In this document: in pieces, positions 1 through 7,384 of the stretch | Layout: every line of letters starts with the position of its first letter | Position numbering within the stretch: position 1 is the first letter of the stretch | Assembly (NCBI GenBank): GCA_002730485.1 | Contig: PCAH01000088.1 | Coordinates: 1-14,601, forward strand | Reading direction: 5' to 3' | Source: Dehalococcoidia bacterium | GTDB taxonomy: Bacteria > Chloroflexota > Dehalococcoidia > UBA3495 | DNA: 14,601 nucleotides | The notes under the pieces: model-generated | Told to the model about the DNA's origin: nothing | Databases searched by the model: none | Seen by the model: the letters and a program-made list of their open reading frames with translations, nothing else | Translations under genes and position numbers: made by a program

Positions 1-674
1 CGTATGGCGGCGCGCACCTCATCCGGGTTGTCGTGGACGCAAACGGGCGCGTGGGCGATGAGGGGCGGCACCGGACGGCCTGCCTCTTTTGCACCTTTTT
101 CCATCGCCGGCAGCGCCTCGTCCCGCAGGTAGACGCCGGGACAGATCCAGCTGATTGCGCCGTCAGCCACGGCTCCGCAGAGTTCAAAGGAGCCGGTTCT
201 CAGGGCTGAGCCCATCACCTGCACGTCCAAGGGGCCAGCGATGCCGGCGGTTGCCGAGTAATGCTTGCCTTGGAAGTCGACGGCTCCGGTTTGCAGGATG
301 TCCTTCAGGATCTGGATGTATTCCCGCAGGTGACCCAGGGGAGCACGGAAATCGATGCCCATAGACTCGATGGTCGGGCGGTGACTGGGGCCAACCCCCA
401 CCCGGAGACGGCCTGGCGCAAGTTGGGCCACCACCTGGGCCTGCTGAGCCACGACCAGCGGATGGCGTGGGTAGGTGGGGATGATGGACGTGCCCAACTT
501 GATGCTGGTGGTAGCCGCCGCCGACGCTGCAAAACAGGTCAGGCTATCCAGGCTGGCCCCGCCGGTGGTCATCCATGCGGCGTGAACGCCCAGTTCCTCG
601 GCCCGCGCGATATTTGCTTGCACTTCTGCAATGGTGCTGCCCCTTACGGCTGCACCAACCAATCTATCTGGCAT
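1..674 (-). CDS. LLM class (luciferase-like) flavin/F420-dependent oxidoreductase, C-terminus cut by window edge
   Basis: The frame is open from the ATG at 674 to the window edge: 224 codons plus two bases, of a protein that is usually about 290-350 residues. It starts MPDRLVGAAVRG. It shows the TIM-barrel pattern of the bacterial luciferase-like superfamily: ARAEELGVHAAW (23-34), IKLGTSIIPTYPRHP (58-72), then QLAPGRLRVGVGPSH (84-98), a characteristic segment of F420-dependent LLM reductases, and GHLREYIQILKDIL (114-127). This family transfers hydride or oxygen to organic substrates in the cytoplasm using reduced FMN or F420. F420 is the likelier cofactor from the PGRLRVGVG pattern, but that is inference and the substrate is unknown. 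The start is supported by AAAGGG six bases upstream of the ATG. It lies only 24 bases after the acyl-CoA dehydrogenase-fold gene on the same strand, so the two are probably co-transcribed. Confidence 0.9.
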   Translation of the reverse strand, partial: MPDRLVGAAVRGSTIAEVQANIARAEELGVHAAWMTTGGASLDSLTCFAASAAATTSIKLGTSIIPTYPRHPLVVAQQAQVVAQLAPGRLRVGVGPSHRPTIESMGIDFRAPLGHLREYIQILKDILQTGAVDFQGKHYSATAGIAGPLDVQVMGSALRTGSFELCGAVADGAISWICPGVYLRDEALPAMEKGAKEAGRPVPPLIAHAPVCVHDNPDEVRAAI

Positions 675-698
675 TTTTGACCCTTTAATTTGGGATGT

Positions 699-1859
699 TT
701 AGGCGTTGGGAAACAGGTGCGGGATCATGTTCTGGTAGGCCACATCGTTGGCCATTCCCATGACCAATCCGGCTCGGGCGTCTCGGAAATAACGCTCCAG
801 GGGAAGTCTGCGGGCAAAGGCGGTACCGGTGAAGCAGGTCATGAGGTCCTGGGTGACCCGGACCGCGGCCTCGGAACAGTTGACCTTGGCCTGAAGATAC
901 GGCAGATCGTTGGTGCCGCGCTTCTGGTCGAACCAGAGGGCAGTGGAGAACATCAGCGTCCTTGCCGCCTCGATCTGGGTGGACATCTCAGCCATACGGC
1001 GCTGGTAGATGACGTTGTCTATCCGGCGTGCGCCGCTCCGGTACTCGCGGGGCATCTCTTCCAGGGCGATCTCGTAGGCCCCCGAGGCTATTCCAAGATA
1101 AGCGGCGGCGTAGGTGAGACCTAGCATCGGGCGGAGGAATTTGTCGGTGTCGGGATAGATGGTGTGTTCCGATCCCAGTAACCCTTCATCGGGGACGAAT
1201 CCCGTGAATTTGACTGGTGAGCTGCTGTTACCCCTCATGCCAAGGCCATCCCATGGCTCTAAAATCTCCCAATCAACCTGGTCTTCCGCGAAGAACAATT
1301 TGGTGCCGCTCGTCTGAGGGGTGTCCTCGCCAACGCGAGTTCGAAACTCGAAATGGGTGACGTGTCCGGCGGAGGTCACATAGGCCTTGCGGATGCCGTC
1401 CAGTTGGTAGCCGCCTGGGACCTTGGTAACTGCGGAGACGGTGTTGACCGGTGTCCAGTCGTCGCCGGGGCCGGCCGACTCGCCACCGGCAGCGGCGGTG
1501 AATATCTCACCCTTGGCAATCGGTTCGACAAAGTGCTCCACCTGGTACGGTGTGGGGATCATGGAGATGATCTCCGCGCCTTCCAGGTGCATCTTGTAGC
1601 ACATGGCGGTGGAAGGGCATTTCTTGGAGAGCTCTTCCACGATCACGCAGGTGGTGACCATGTCCTCGCCCAGACCGCCGTGCTCCTTGGGAACACGCAG
1701 GCCCCAGAGCCCTTCTTTTCTGAGGGCTTCCAGTGAATCGGTTGGGAATTGCCCCAGGCGGTCCGTCTCATCCGCTCGGTGGGCCAGTTCTCGCGCGGCG
1801 ATGTCACGGGACCGCTCCTGCCAATCTAGTTGGTGCTTGGTTAACGGGAAATAGGACAT
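699..1859 (-). CDS. Acyl-CoA dehydrogenase-fold flavoprotein lacking the usual catalytic glutamate
   Basis: 386 residues, the normal length for the acyl-CoA dehydrogenase family. The N-terminal helical domain has LRKEGLWGLRVPKEHGG (46-62). The middle beta domain has WDGLGMRGNSSSPVKF (203-218), equivalent to the family's MGMRGS segment. The C-terminal helical domain ends LERYFRDARAGLVMGMAND (354-372). In medium-chain dehydrogenases the RDA segment is followed by YEGT, whose Glu is the catalytic base. Counting from RDA, that position is Gly368 here. The alternative Glu position of isovaleryl-CoA dehydrogenase, in the helix around 246-262 (LGLTYAAAYLGIASGAY), also appears to lack Glu. Members without the base include flavin monooxygenases such as DszC and HsaA, so dehydrogenation should not be assumed. 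The start is supported by AGGAG a few bases before the ATG. It is followed after 24 bases by the LLM oxidoreductase gene. Confidence 0.88.
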   Translation of the reverse strand: MSYFPLTKHQLDWQERSRDIAARELAHRADETDRLGQFPTDSLEALRKEGLWGLRVPKEHGGLGEDMVTTCVIVEELSKKCPSTAMCYKMHLEGAEIISMIPTPYQVEHFVEPIAKGEIFTAAAGGESAGPGDDWTPVNTVSAVTKVPGGYQLDGIRKAYVTSAGHVTHFEFRTRVGEDTPQTSGTKLFFAEDQVDWEILEPWDGLGMRGNSSSPVKFTGFVPDEGLLGSEHTIYPDTDKFLRPMLGLTYAAAYLGIASGAYEIALEEMPREYRSGARRIDNVIYQRRMAEMSTQIEAARTLMFSTALWFDQKRGTNDLPYLQAKVNCSEAAVRVTQDLMTCFTGTAFARRLPLERYFRDARAGLVMGMANDVAYQNMIPHLFPNA

Positions 1860-1957
1860 GATGCTCCTGAATCTTTGGTTCCAGAACGACTTGGCCGGAA
1901 CCGGCGTATGTTTGAAGATTTACTGCAACTACCGGCAAATACGGACTTATATTACAG

Positions 1958-3280
1958 CTAGGGAGCCCCGGAGGTAAGCATTGGGGTAAGCAGATAGATG
2001 CCACCATCCTGGGAAAGGGCGTAAATCTCGCCGTCGCCGTCTTCTCCGAAAGAGGTGATATTGAGACCGGAATCAACCAGCGAGGAATCTCCGACAGCCT
2101 CCTCGCCTTCGAACTTAAACCCTCGCACCTGGCCGGAGCAGTAGTCACCGTACAGGTAGGTGCCCACTAGGGAGGGAATTGCCGAACCACGGTAGACATA
2201 ACCACCAATCACCGAGCAGCCCCTGCTGGAGCTGTACTCAATCACCGGAAGAATCGTTCCCGACGGGTCACACTCAGGTCGGGGAGAGTAGCAATGGCTT
2301 CCTTCAAGAATGTTCCAGCCGTAGTTTCCGCCTTTCTCAATGAGGTTAACCTCTTCGAAACTATTCTGGCCCACGTCTCTAGTCCACAGGTCGCCGTTCT
2401 GCCGGTCAAAAGAGAAACGCCAAAGTATATTCTTCAATCTGTAAGCCCAGACCTCCCCTTTGGCGCTCCTGGAGCCAACAAAGGGATTATCCGGAGGTAC
2501 GTCGTACCCTTCTGCGCTTGAAACATCGATTCGTAGTATGGACTCCAGCAAGGTGGCACTGTTTTGTCCATTGCCGTTGGGGTCTCCGCCCGACCCTCCA
2601 TCGCCCAGAGAGATGTACAACATACCGTCCGGGCCAAAGGCTAATTGCCCGCCGTTATGGTTTTGGAACGGCTGCGGTATTTCCAGGTCTGTCTTTTCGG
2701 ATTCTGGGTCCGCCGCTCTTTGGTCATTCTGACTGGTCACTGTGAACCTAGATAAAACGGAACGGCGCGGGTTGGCGGCTGAGTAGTAAACAAACAGATG
2801 TCCATTGGCTTGGAAACTGGGACTGAAAGCCAGCCCCAAAAGCCCTTCCTCGTTTCCTGCGTCGTTCACCTGGCTGCGTATGTCCAGGAACACGGTTCCT
2901 TGCGGCGCTTCAGCATCTCCGGCAATAGAAATGATCCGGCCCGACTGCTCAGTCACGAAGATTCGGTTGCCTTCTTGCATCAGATTCGTCAGGCGACTGA
3001 ACTTCACTTCACCAAATACTTCCTGCAGTTTCAGAACCGGTAGTTTGATTTGAATTGTTGGCTCAGGATTAGGTTCTGGCTGGCTCCCTGGCATTGTAGG
3101 TTCAAGGGTGGCAGTCGGAGCAACAGTTGAGGCGGGTGTAGCCTCGACAATGGAAGTAGCTTCAAGAATCGGTGAGGTAGCAGACGTTGGGGAACTTCCA
3201 TCATTACAAGCGATGGCAAAAATCGCTGCAATGATGCCAAATATCATGGTTCGATGAACTTTACGGTAACGGCAGGACAT
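1958..3280 (-). CDS. Lipoprotein of the PQQ-dependent sugar dehydrogenase (GSDH/aldose sugar dehydrogenase) family
   Basis: 440 residues. It begins with a lipoprotein signal: basic MSCRYRKVHR, a hydrophobic core, then FAIA before Cys25. A Pro/Thr/Glu-rich linker (about 35-78) leads to a six-bladed propeller. Family motifs are EEGLLGLAFSP (144-154), NHNGGQLAFGPDG (207-219) with the probable catalytic base His208, LGDGGSGGDP (225-234), DVGQNSFEEVN (302-312), GGNYGW (317-322) and GTYLYGDYCSG (373-383). The protein should sit outside the cytoplasmic membrane and oxidise sugars or similar polyols with PQQ and calcium. The canonical LRNPWRF segment reads LKNILWRF (282-289), with one extra residue and Arg changed to Lys. 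The frame is open upstream to 3391, but that would overlap the divergent methyltransferase start and bury the signal peptide, so Met at 3280 is preferred. Met at 3247 is possible. An AAGGG sits two bases before the ATG. Confidence 0.88.
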   Translation of the reverse strand: MSCRYRKVHRTMIFGIIAAIFAIACNDGSSPTSATSPILEATSIVEATPASTVAPTATLEPTMPGSQPEPNPEPTIQIKLPVLKLQEVFGEVKFSRLTNLMQEGNRIFVTEQSGRIISIAGDAEAPQGTVFLDIRSQVNDAGNEEGLLGLAFSPSFQANGHLFVYYSAANPRRSVLSRFTVTSQNDQRAADPESEKTDLEIPQPFQNHNGGQLAFGPDGMLYISLGDGGSGGDPNGNGQNSATLLESILRIDVSSAEGYDVPPDNPFVGSRSAKGEVWAYRLKNILWRFSFDRQNGDLWTRDVGQNSFEEVNLIEKGGNYGWNILEGSHCYSPRPECDPSGTILPVIEYSSSRGCSVIGGYVYRGSAIPSLVGTYLYGDYCSGQVRGFKFEGEEAVGDSSLVDSGLNITSFGEDGDGEIYALSQDGGIYLLTPMLTSGAP

Positions 3281-3346
3281 GGCCCTTATTTTACCCGGGA
3301 TGGGGGACTGGCTTAAGATTGGGGTAGCTGCTTCGCAGAGGGAACG
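3281..3346. promoter_or_regulatory. Divergent intergenic region between PQQ lipoprotein and methyltransferase genes
   Basis: These 66 bases must carry the start signals of both divergent genes unless the promoters lie inside coding sequence. On the minus strand TAAAAT lies seven bases before the lipoprotein ATG. If it is a -10 element the message would be nearly leaderless, but no matching -35 is seen. On the plus strand a TAAGAT (within cTTAAGATt) lies in the middle of the gap, also without a good -35. The only firm element is AGAGG five bases before the methyltransferase ATG. Confidence 0.35.
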
Positions 3347-4150
3347 ATGACTGCAACTGAACACTGGAACGAAATGGTCCGCGCCGAGCATGCACAGTCG
3401 GACAGCATGCGAAAAGAAGACCCGCCCGCCGACTCATGGAGCAACTTTGCCCAGCAGTTTCGGGCTGACCCCAGACGCACCGACGACCCGCTGGTGAACC
3501 ATCTGAGGCAGTTGGTGACTTCAGATCAGGTGGTGCTGGACGTGGGAGCGGGCGGAGGGCGGCTGGCTTTGCCGATGGCCTTGGAAGCCGAGAAAGTGAT
3601 TGCCGTTGAACCGTCTCCCAGCATGTGCCGCGTCCTTCGGGAGGTGGCCGCCGAGTTCGATGTTCGGAATGTTGAAGTTGTTGAAGCCGATTGGCTAGAG
3701 GCTGAAGTACCCGAGGCTGACCTGGCGGTCTGCTGCCACGTTTTGTATGTCATCCGCAACATCGAGTCCTTTGTTAGAAAGCTGGAAAAGTATGCCAAGC
3801 GAGTGTTGGTTGTGGTGTATCAATCGCCGCCCCAGTCGCAGATATACCCCCTTTGGGAGCCAGTGCACGGCGTGCCGCGTCTGCCGCTGCCCAGCCTCCC
3901 AGAGTTTCTGGAAGTCCTTAGTCAGTTGGGAGTGAAACCGGAGATTGAAATCGTCCACACCGAAAGGGTTCGGGGCTTCGAGAGTATGGAGGTTGCCAAG
4001 GAGCAGATCGCCCGGCGGCTGTATGTGACACCCGACACGCCGGAGATGAAACGACTGGAAGCGTTACTGCCCCAGGTTCTGGAGGAAGAAGATGGCGGTT
4101 TCGTGATCAAGGGTGCGGTGAACCTGGAGCCCCGTGTGGTTTCTTGGTAG
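3347..4150 (+). CDS. Class I SAM-dependent methyltransferase, substrate unknown
   Basis: 267 residues. The Rossmann-type SAM-binding core is plain. Motif I is VVLDVGAGGGRLALP (62-76). The acidic end of strand 2 is VIAVEPSPSMCRVL (84-97), where Glu88 would bind the ribose hydroxyls. VVEADW (111-116) matches the strand 3/adenine-binding motif, and DLAVCCHVLYVI (125-136) is the post-II/motif IV region. The N-terminal DSWSNFAQQFRADPRR (29-44) and the C-terminal 160-267 portion are outside the core and may select the substrate. The enzyme should be cytoplasmic. AGAGG five bases before the ATG supports the start. It stands alone on the plus strand, divergent from the PQQ lipoprotein and convergent with the MFS gene, with only 20 bases between stop codons. 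Nothing nearby tells the methyl acceptor. Confidence 0.88.
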   Translation: MTATEHWNEMVRAEHAQSDSMRKEDPPADSWSNFAQQFRADPRRTDDPLVNHLRQLVTSDQVVLDVGAGGGRLALPMALEAEKVIAVEPSPSMCRVLREVAAEFDVRNVEVVEADWLEAEVPEADLAVCCHVLYVIRNIESFVRKLEKYAKRVLVVVYQSPPQSQIYPLWEPVHGVPRLPLPSLPEFLEVLSQLGVKPEIEIVHTERVRGFESMEVAKEQIARRLYVTPDTPEMKRLEALLPQVLEEEDGGFVIKGAVNLEPRVVSW

Positions 4151-4157
4151 CCTAAGT

Positions 4158-4188
4158 CCTAGCCAAACTATTAACCGGCCGAGCTAGG
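4158..4188. terminator. Weak inverted repeat at a convergent gene junction
   Basis: CCTAGC (4158-4163) and GCTAGG (4183-4188) form a six-base-pair inverted repeat with a 19-base loop between the convergent methyltransferase and MFS genes. It overlaps the last codons of the MFS gene. There is no T-run, so intrinsic termination is doubtful. It is recorded only because no better terminator is visible at this junction. Confidence 0.2.
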
Positions 4189-5439
4189 TTGCTGGGCTTC
4201 CCGGCTGGTTGGGTTCTTGATCATCACCACCGATGCCCCCATCCCAACGATCGCGCCAATCATGGCCAAGCCAAACGACCAGGCCATGCCAAAGTGGTCG
4301 GCGATCAGGCCACCAACGGTTGGCGACAGGGCGTTCCCCAGGCCAGCTCCCACAGACATCAGCCCAAACGCTGCCGCCGAGAATTGCACCGCCACATAAT
4401 CCGAGGAACAGGCGGCACAGATCGTGTAGGCAGCTCTGAGAGTGAAGCCAATCAACAATGCAGCGATGATGAAGCTGATAATCCCCGGGAATAAAGCCAT
4501 CAGGGCAAACGCGATGGCCTGCAGGACGTAGGAATAAAAGAAAGCCTGACCCCGGTTGACCCGGTCGGACAGAGTCCCCCAGAAAGTGCCGCTGGTTGTG
4601 CTGAACACGCCAATGAGGACAACCAGTTGGCCGACGGTTCCGAGACTGATTCCGTTCTCCTGGGATAGATAGACTCCAAAGAAGGCGTTGAACACTCCTT
4701 GGGACCATCCCGTATTGAAGGCAAGAAAGGTTGCCAACCAAATCATGGGGCTTTTGTAGGCGGCCATAGGCCAGGCACCCCGTGCGGGTGAGCTGGGCCT
4801 GTTGCCAGCGGCGGTTCGAGGTGGTTCAGCAGATTGCGCCGGTTCGCGCAGAAGTATCAGGGCGGCGACGCCGATTCCCAGAGCCAGCGCCCCAAAGACA
4901 AACCAGCTATGCCGCCAACCGTCGGCCGCATCATTTCCTACCAGCCAGGGCACCAACACCCCAGCGAAGATGAAGGCGAAACTGCCACCCATCGATGCCA
5001 ATCCAGCCGCCAGTCCCCGGTCACTAGTCCGGAACCAACGGACTAGAAGACCCATCATTGGGACCAAGGCCATTCCAGTTCCGATGCCCATCAGACCAGC
5101 GGACAGCAGGACCCACATGTAGCTGTGGGACAAGCCCAGCATGATCATGGACCCGCCCGACCCGATGGAGCCGATGCCGATGATGAACCGGCTGCCGTAG
5201 CGAGGCGCCAGCGTGCCCGATATGAAGGTGCTGCAGATGCGCACCAGATTGGCCACGGTGATGACCAGACCCGCCTTGGTGTGGGAGAGGCCCAGGTCTA
5301 CTTCCATGGACGGTAGGGTGAGGCTGTGGGCGAATTGGGTGAATCCAGCGCCCCAGTTGACGGCAACGCCCACCAGCAGCATCACGCCGGTGTAGGTGAA
5401 CAACCAGTCTGGAGTAAAACGAGGCCGGGGAAATCTCAT
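4171..5439 (-). CDS. MFS (major facilitator superfamily) permease
   Basis: 422 residues with about twelve hydrophobic segments, the first near 14-33, and a central hydrophilic loop near 203-227 that separates the two six-helix halves. MFS signatures are the motif A-like GTLAPRYGSR (75-84) between helices 2 and 3, and RWFRTSDRGLAAGLASMGGS (134-153), typical of the organic-anion and sugar-phosphate permease branches. It should sit in the cytoplasmic membrane and carry a small organic solute. Direction and substrate cannot be read from the sequence. It is the last gene of a probable operon, 91 bases after the epoxide hydrolase. No Shine-Dalgarno sequence is visible before the ATG at 5439, and the next Met (residue 20) would remove much of helix 1, so this start is kept with some doubt. 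Confidence 0.87.
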   Translation of the reverse strand: MRFPRPRFTPDWLFTYTGVMLLVGVAVNWGAGFTQFAHSLTLPSMEVDLGLSHTKAGLVITVANLVRICSTFISGTLAPRYGSRFIIGIGSIGSGGSMIMLGLSHSYMWVLLSAGLMGIGTGMALVPMMGLLVRWFRTSDRGLAAGLASMGGSFAFIFAGVLVPWLVGNDAADGWRHSWFVFGALALGIGVAALILLREPAQSAEPPRTAAGNRPSSPARGAWPMAAYKSPMIWLATFLAFNTGWSQGVFNAFFGVYLSQENGISLGTVGQLVVLIGVFSTTSGTFWGTLSDRVNRGQAFFYSYVLQAIAFALMALFPGIISFIIAALLIGFTLRAAYTICAACSSDYVAVQFSAAAFGLMSVGAGLGNALSPTVGGLIADHFGMAWSFGLAMIGAIVGMGASVVMIKNPTSREAQQPSSAG

Positions 5440-5497
5440 GCTAAAGGGACGCCGACTTGGTTAAGCCCGTGCAGGCGGTTTTTGTACTGGTCATTTC

Positions 5498-5519
5498 TCA
5501 GGGATTTCGAGTTCAGGGA
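5498..5519. repeat. Direct repeat TCAGGGA x2, 15-base period
   Basis: TCAGGGA occurs at 5498-5504 and 5513-5519 in the 91-base gap between the epoxide hydrolase stop and the MFS start, about 60-80 bases upstream of the MFS ATG. A gap of this length is long for a simple operon, so a separate promoter or binding site is possible. The repeat is short and could be chance. Confidence 0.3.
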
Positions 5520-5530
5520 AATTAGACGGG

Positions 5531-6682
5531 TTATCGCAGTGGCCGGAAGAATTTGCGGATGTCCTCCACCAAGTTTACCGGTTCTTCCAGGGCGGCAAAA
5601 TGCCCACCGGCAGGCATGTCGGTCCAGTGCTGGACGTTGTAGGAACGCTCGGCCCACTCCCTGAGCGGCACCGTATTCTCACCGGGGAAGGACGCAATAC
5701 CGCAGGGCACTTCGATCCGCTCACCCTGTTTCAAGTCCCAGGGCTTCCGGTGGGTCTCGTAGTAGAGCTTGGTTGAAGATCCGATGGACTGGGTGACCCA
5801 GTAGATGGTCACGGTCGTGAGCAGCTCATCCTTGGTGAACCGCGATTCCACATCCCCACCGCAGTCGCTCCACGTGCGGTATTTCTCCACGATCCAAGCT
5901 GCCAGGCCTGCTGGTGAGTCGTTCAACCCATAGGACAGGGTTTGCGGTTTGGTGCCCTGGATGTGGGCGTAACCACCCTCAGAGGCCTGCCAGTCATTCC
6001 GGTGCTGGATGATGCCTTTCTCTGCCTCGGACGATTCCCTGGAGCCCGGGCCGAGATACGGCGTTGGCCGGGTGGTCGAAGTGGAATGGATGCCGATCAC
6101 CTTGTCCGGGTGAGAGAAGCCCAATTTGGCGGTGACGCTTGCGCCCCAGTCACCACCCTGGGCTCCAAACCGCTGGTAGCCAAGGTTCTCCGACATCAGC
6201 TTGGCCCAGAGGTCGCCCACGCTGAGGACGTCCAGTCCGCGTTCGGTCGTATGGTCGGAGAACCCGTATCCAGGCATGGATGGGACGATTACGTCAAAGG
6301 CGTCTGCCGGGTCACCGCCGTGGCTGGCAGGATCGCTCAGGAACGGGATGATCTTATGCATCTCGAAGAACGTTCCGGGCCAGCCGTGGGTGACCACCAA
6401 GGGCATGGGGTTTGGCCCCTTGCCCTTCTCATGGATGAAATGGATGCCCAAGCCGTCAACGTCGGTCTTGAAATGGGAAAACGAATTGATCAGCTTTTCC
6501 TGGGCGCGCCAATCAAACTTGGTGCGCCAGTACTCCACCAATTCCTTGATGTAATCAAGGTTGCTTCCGTAGTCCCAACCGGTGCCGGGTAGTTCATCCG
6601 GCCACCGGGTGCGCTCTAACCTGGCCCTCAAATCATCAAGGACCGAGTCTGAAACATCTATTTTGAACGGTTCAACCGCCAT
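5531..6682 (-). CDS. Epoxide hydrolase, alpha/beta-hydrolase fold with EHN N-terminal domain
   Basis: 383 residues, the usual length for microsomal-type (EHN) epoxide hydrolases. The N-terminal EHN domain spans roughly 5-105: FKIDVSDSVLDDLRARLERTRWPDELP, then the WxYG-like segment near 36-39. The hydrolase core has the oxyanion-hole motif HGWPGT (99-104), PSMPGYGFSD (134-143), and the nucleophile elbow GAQGGDWGAS (173-182) with nucleophile Asp178. The likely charge-relay acid is Glu335 in FPGEN, and the catalytic His is His361 in AGGHFAALEEP. The triad is therefore complete and the enzyme should open epoxides to vicinal diols in the cytoplasm. The frame is open upstream to 6793, but Met at 6682 is preferred because AGAGG lies five bases before it and the protein then starts like its family. 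It follows the carboxymuconolactone decarboxylase-like gene by 31 bases. Confidence 0.93.
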   Translation of the reverse strand: MAVEPFKIDVSDSVLDDLRARLERTRWPDELPGTGWDYGSNLDYIKELVEYWRTKFDWRAQEKLINSFSHFKTDVDGLGIHFIHEKGKGPNPMPLVVTHGWPGTFFEMHKIIPFLSDPASHGGDPADAFDVIVPSMPGYGFSDHTTERGLDVLSVGDLWAKLMSENLGYQRFGAQGGDWGASVTAKLGFSHPDKVIGIHSTSTTRPTPYLGPGSRESSEAEKGIIQHRNDWQASEGGYAHIQGTKPQTLSYGLNDSPAGLAAWIVEKYRTWSDCGGDVESRFTKDELLTTVTIYWVTQSIGSSTKLYYETHRKPWDLKQGERIEVPCGIASFPGENTVPLREWAERSYNVQHWTDMPAGGHFAALEEPVNLVEDIRKFFRPLR

Positions 6683-6713
6683 ATTGACCTCTAGTTGATC
6701 AGGCTGAGTCCAG

Positions 6714-7271
6714 TTAGATGGGCAGCACCAGCTCGGTGCGGTTGGCGGGTAGCTCAGAGTCAAATGAGTTGACCGCGACGGCGATAAGGGCATAGTTGCC
6801 CATGACTAAGGACAGCTCTATCAGGCCCTGCTTGCCGAACACCTCGAAGGCCGATTGGTAGGCGCCGCGGCTCACCCTTTTTGTGCGGTAGAACTCCTGA
6901 ACGTAGTTGATCAGCGCCGCTTCGTCGGCAGCCAGCGCGGGAAGCTCCTTGCGGTCTCGGATGGCGTCCACCACGGCGTCGGGGACCCCTGCGGCACGGG
7001 CGGACGCCGCGTGGGCGTTCCAGACGTACATGCAGTCATTCTCGCGGGCCGTGACCAACATTGTGAGCTCCAGGGTCTTGTCGGACAGAGATGAGTCGTT
7101 GCGGAGGTATTGGTTCAGGGCCGTGACCGCTTGTTGGGCCTTGGGCACGTGCCAGAATATTGATCCGGGTCCGACCAACGGCACCGAGCCTGCGCCGGCA
7201 AGAAGCTCGTCAAATTCGGCAGTCTGGTCACTGGGAACGGTCTCTCGTGTTGCGGCTGGAATTCTACCCAT
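6714..7271 (-). CDS. Carboxymuconolactone decarboxylase/AhpD-like family protein
   Basis: 185 residues, all alpha. The CMD core runs roughly 40-165, with LELTMLVTARENDCMYVWNA from 67 on. Spacing matches AhpD exactly at three of four key positions: Glu68, Cys80 and His87 correspond to AhpD Glu118, Cys130 and His137. The second redox Cys (Cys133) is Val83 here, so a CxxC disulfide peroxidase is unlikely. Proteins of this family act as peroxide reductases, decarboxylases or uncharacterised partners of catabolic enzymes. The role here is unknown. AGGAG lies six bases before the ATG at 7271. It is the first gene of the probable operon with the epoxide hydrolase and MFS permease, behind an intergenic region rich in dyads and a possible promoter. 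Confidence 0.88.
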   Translation of the reverse strand: MGRIPAATRETVPSDQTAEFDELLAGAGSVPLVGPGSIFWHVPKAQQAVTALNQYLRNDSSLSDKTLELTMLVTARENDCMYVWNAHAASARAAGVPDAVVDAIRDRKELPALAADEAALINYVQEFYRTKRVSRGAYQSAFEVFGKQGLIELSLVMGNYALIAVAVNSFDSELPANRTELVLPI

Positions 7272-7284
7272 GTCAGTCTCCTAA

Positions 7285-7296
7285 AACCTGCAGGTT
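7285..7296. promoter_or_regulatory. 12-base perfect palindrome AACCTGCAGGTT, possible operator
   Basis: A perfect palindrome lies two bases upstream of the Shine-Dalgarno sequence (7278-7282) of the CMD-like gene. In the message it would sit directly before the ribosome-binding site. It could be a repressor site or could affect translation. Perfect 12-base palindromes do arise by chance, so this is a candidate only. Confidence 0.4.
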
Positions 7297-7300
7297 GGTG

Positions 7301-7315
7301 CTCTGAATCTCAGAG
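7301..7315. promoter_or_regulatory. Interrupted dyad CTCTGA-ATC-TCAGAG, possible operator
   Basis: Six-base arms with a three-base spacer lie four bases from the palindrome at 7285-7296, both in the leader of the CMD/epoxide hydrolase operon. Two adjacent dyads with different sequences suggest regulator binding or a small leader hairpin. No regulator gene is in the window. Confidence 0.35.
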
Positions 7316-7360
7316 GGAAAGCGAGCGTGGAAATCCTATTTCAAAATGATGGGGAAAGGC

Positions 7361-7384
7361 ACGCGCCACAACGGTACGCGCCAC
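7361..7384. repeat. Direct repeat ACGCGCCAC x2, 15-base period
   Basis: Exact nine-base copies lie at 7361-7369 and 7376-7384, separated by six bases. On the minus strand they read GTGGCGCGT and bracket the proposed -10 of the CMD/epoxide hydrolase operon promoter. This placement fits a binding site for a regulator of that promoter. There is no T-run, so it is not a terminator of the upstream MFS gene. Confidence 0.5.

Noticed and set aside
690..1124. 144-codon plus-strand frame opposite the acyl-CoA dehydrogenase-fold gene
   Set aside because: Entirely antisense to a well-supported gene and without family features.
1893..1904. GCCGG-AA-CCGGC inverted repeat after the PQQ lipoprotein gene as a terminator
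   Set aside because: The loop is too small for a full stem, no T-run follows, and it more likely has no termination role.
3281..3391. Longer N-terminus for the PQQ lipoprotein, starting at 3391
   Set aside because: It would put 37 residues before the lipoprotein signal peptide and overlap the start of the divergent methyltransferase gene.
5942..6592. 216-codon plus-strand frame opposite the epoxide hydrolase
   Set aside because: It lies wholly antisense to a hydrolase with a complete catalytic triad, and its translation shows no domain; long antisense frames are common in GC-rich genes.
6683..6793. Longer N-terminus for the epoxide hydrolase, starting at 6793
   Set aside because: It overlaps the end of the CMD-like gene, and the internal Met at 6682 has a good ribosome-binding site and the family's normal start.
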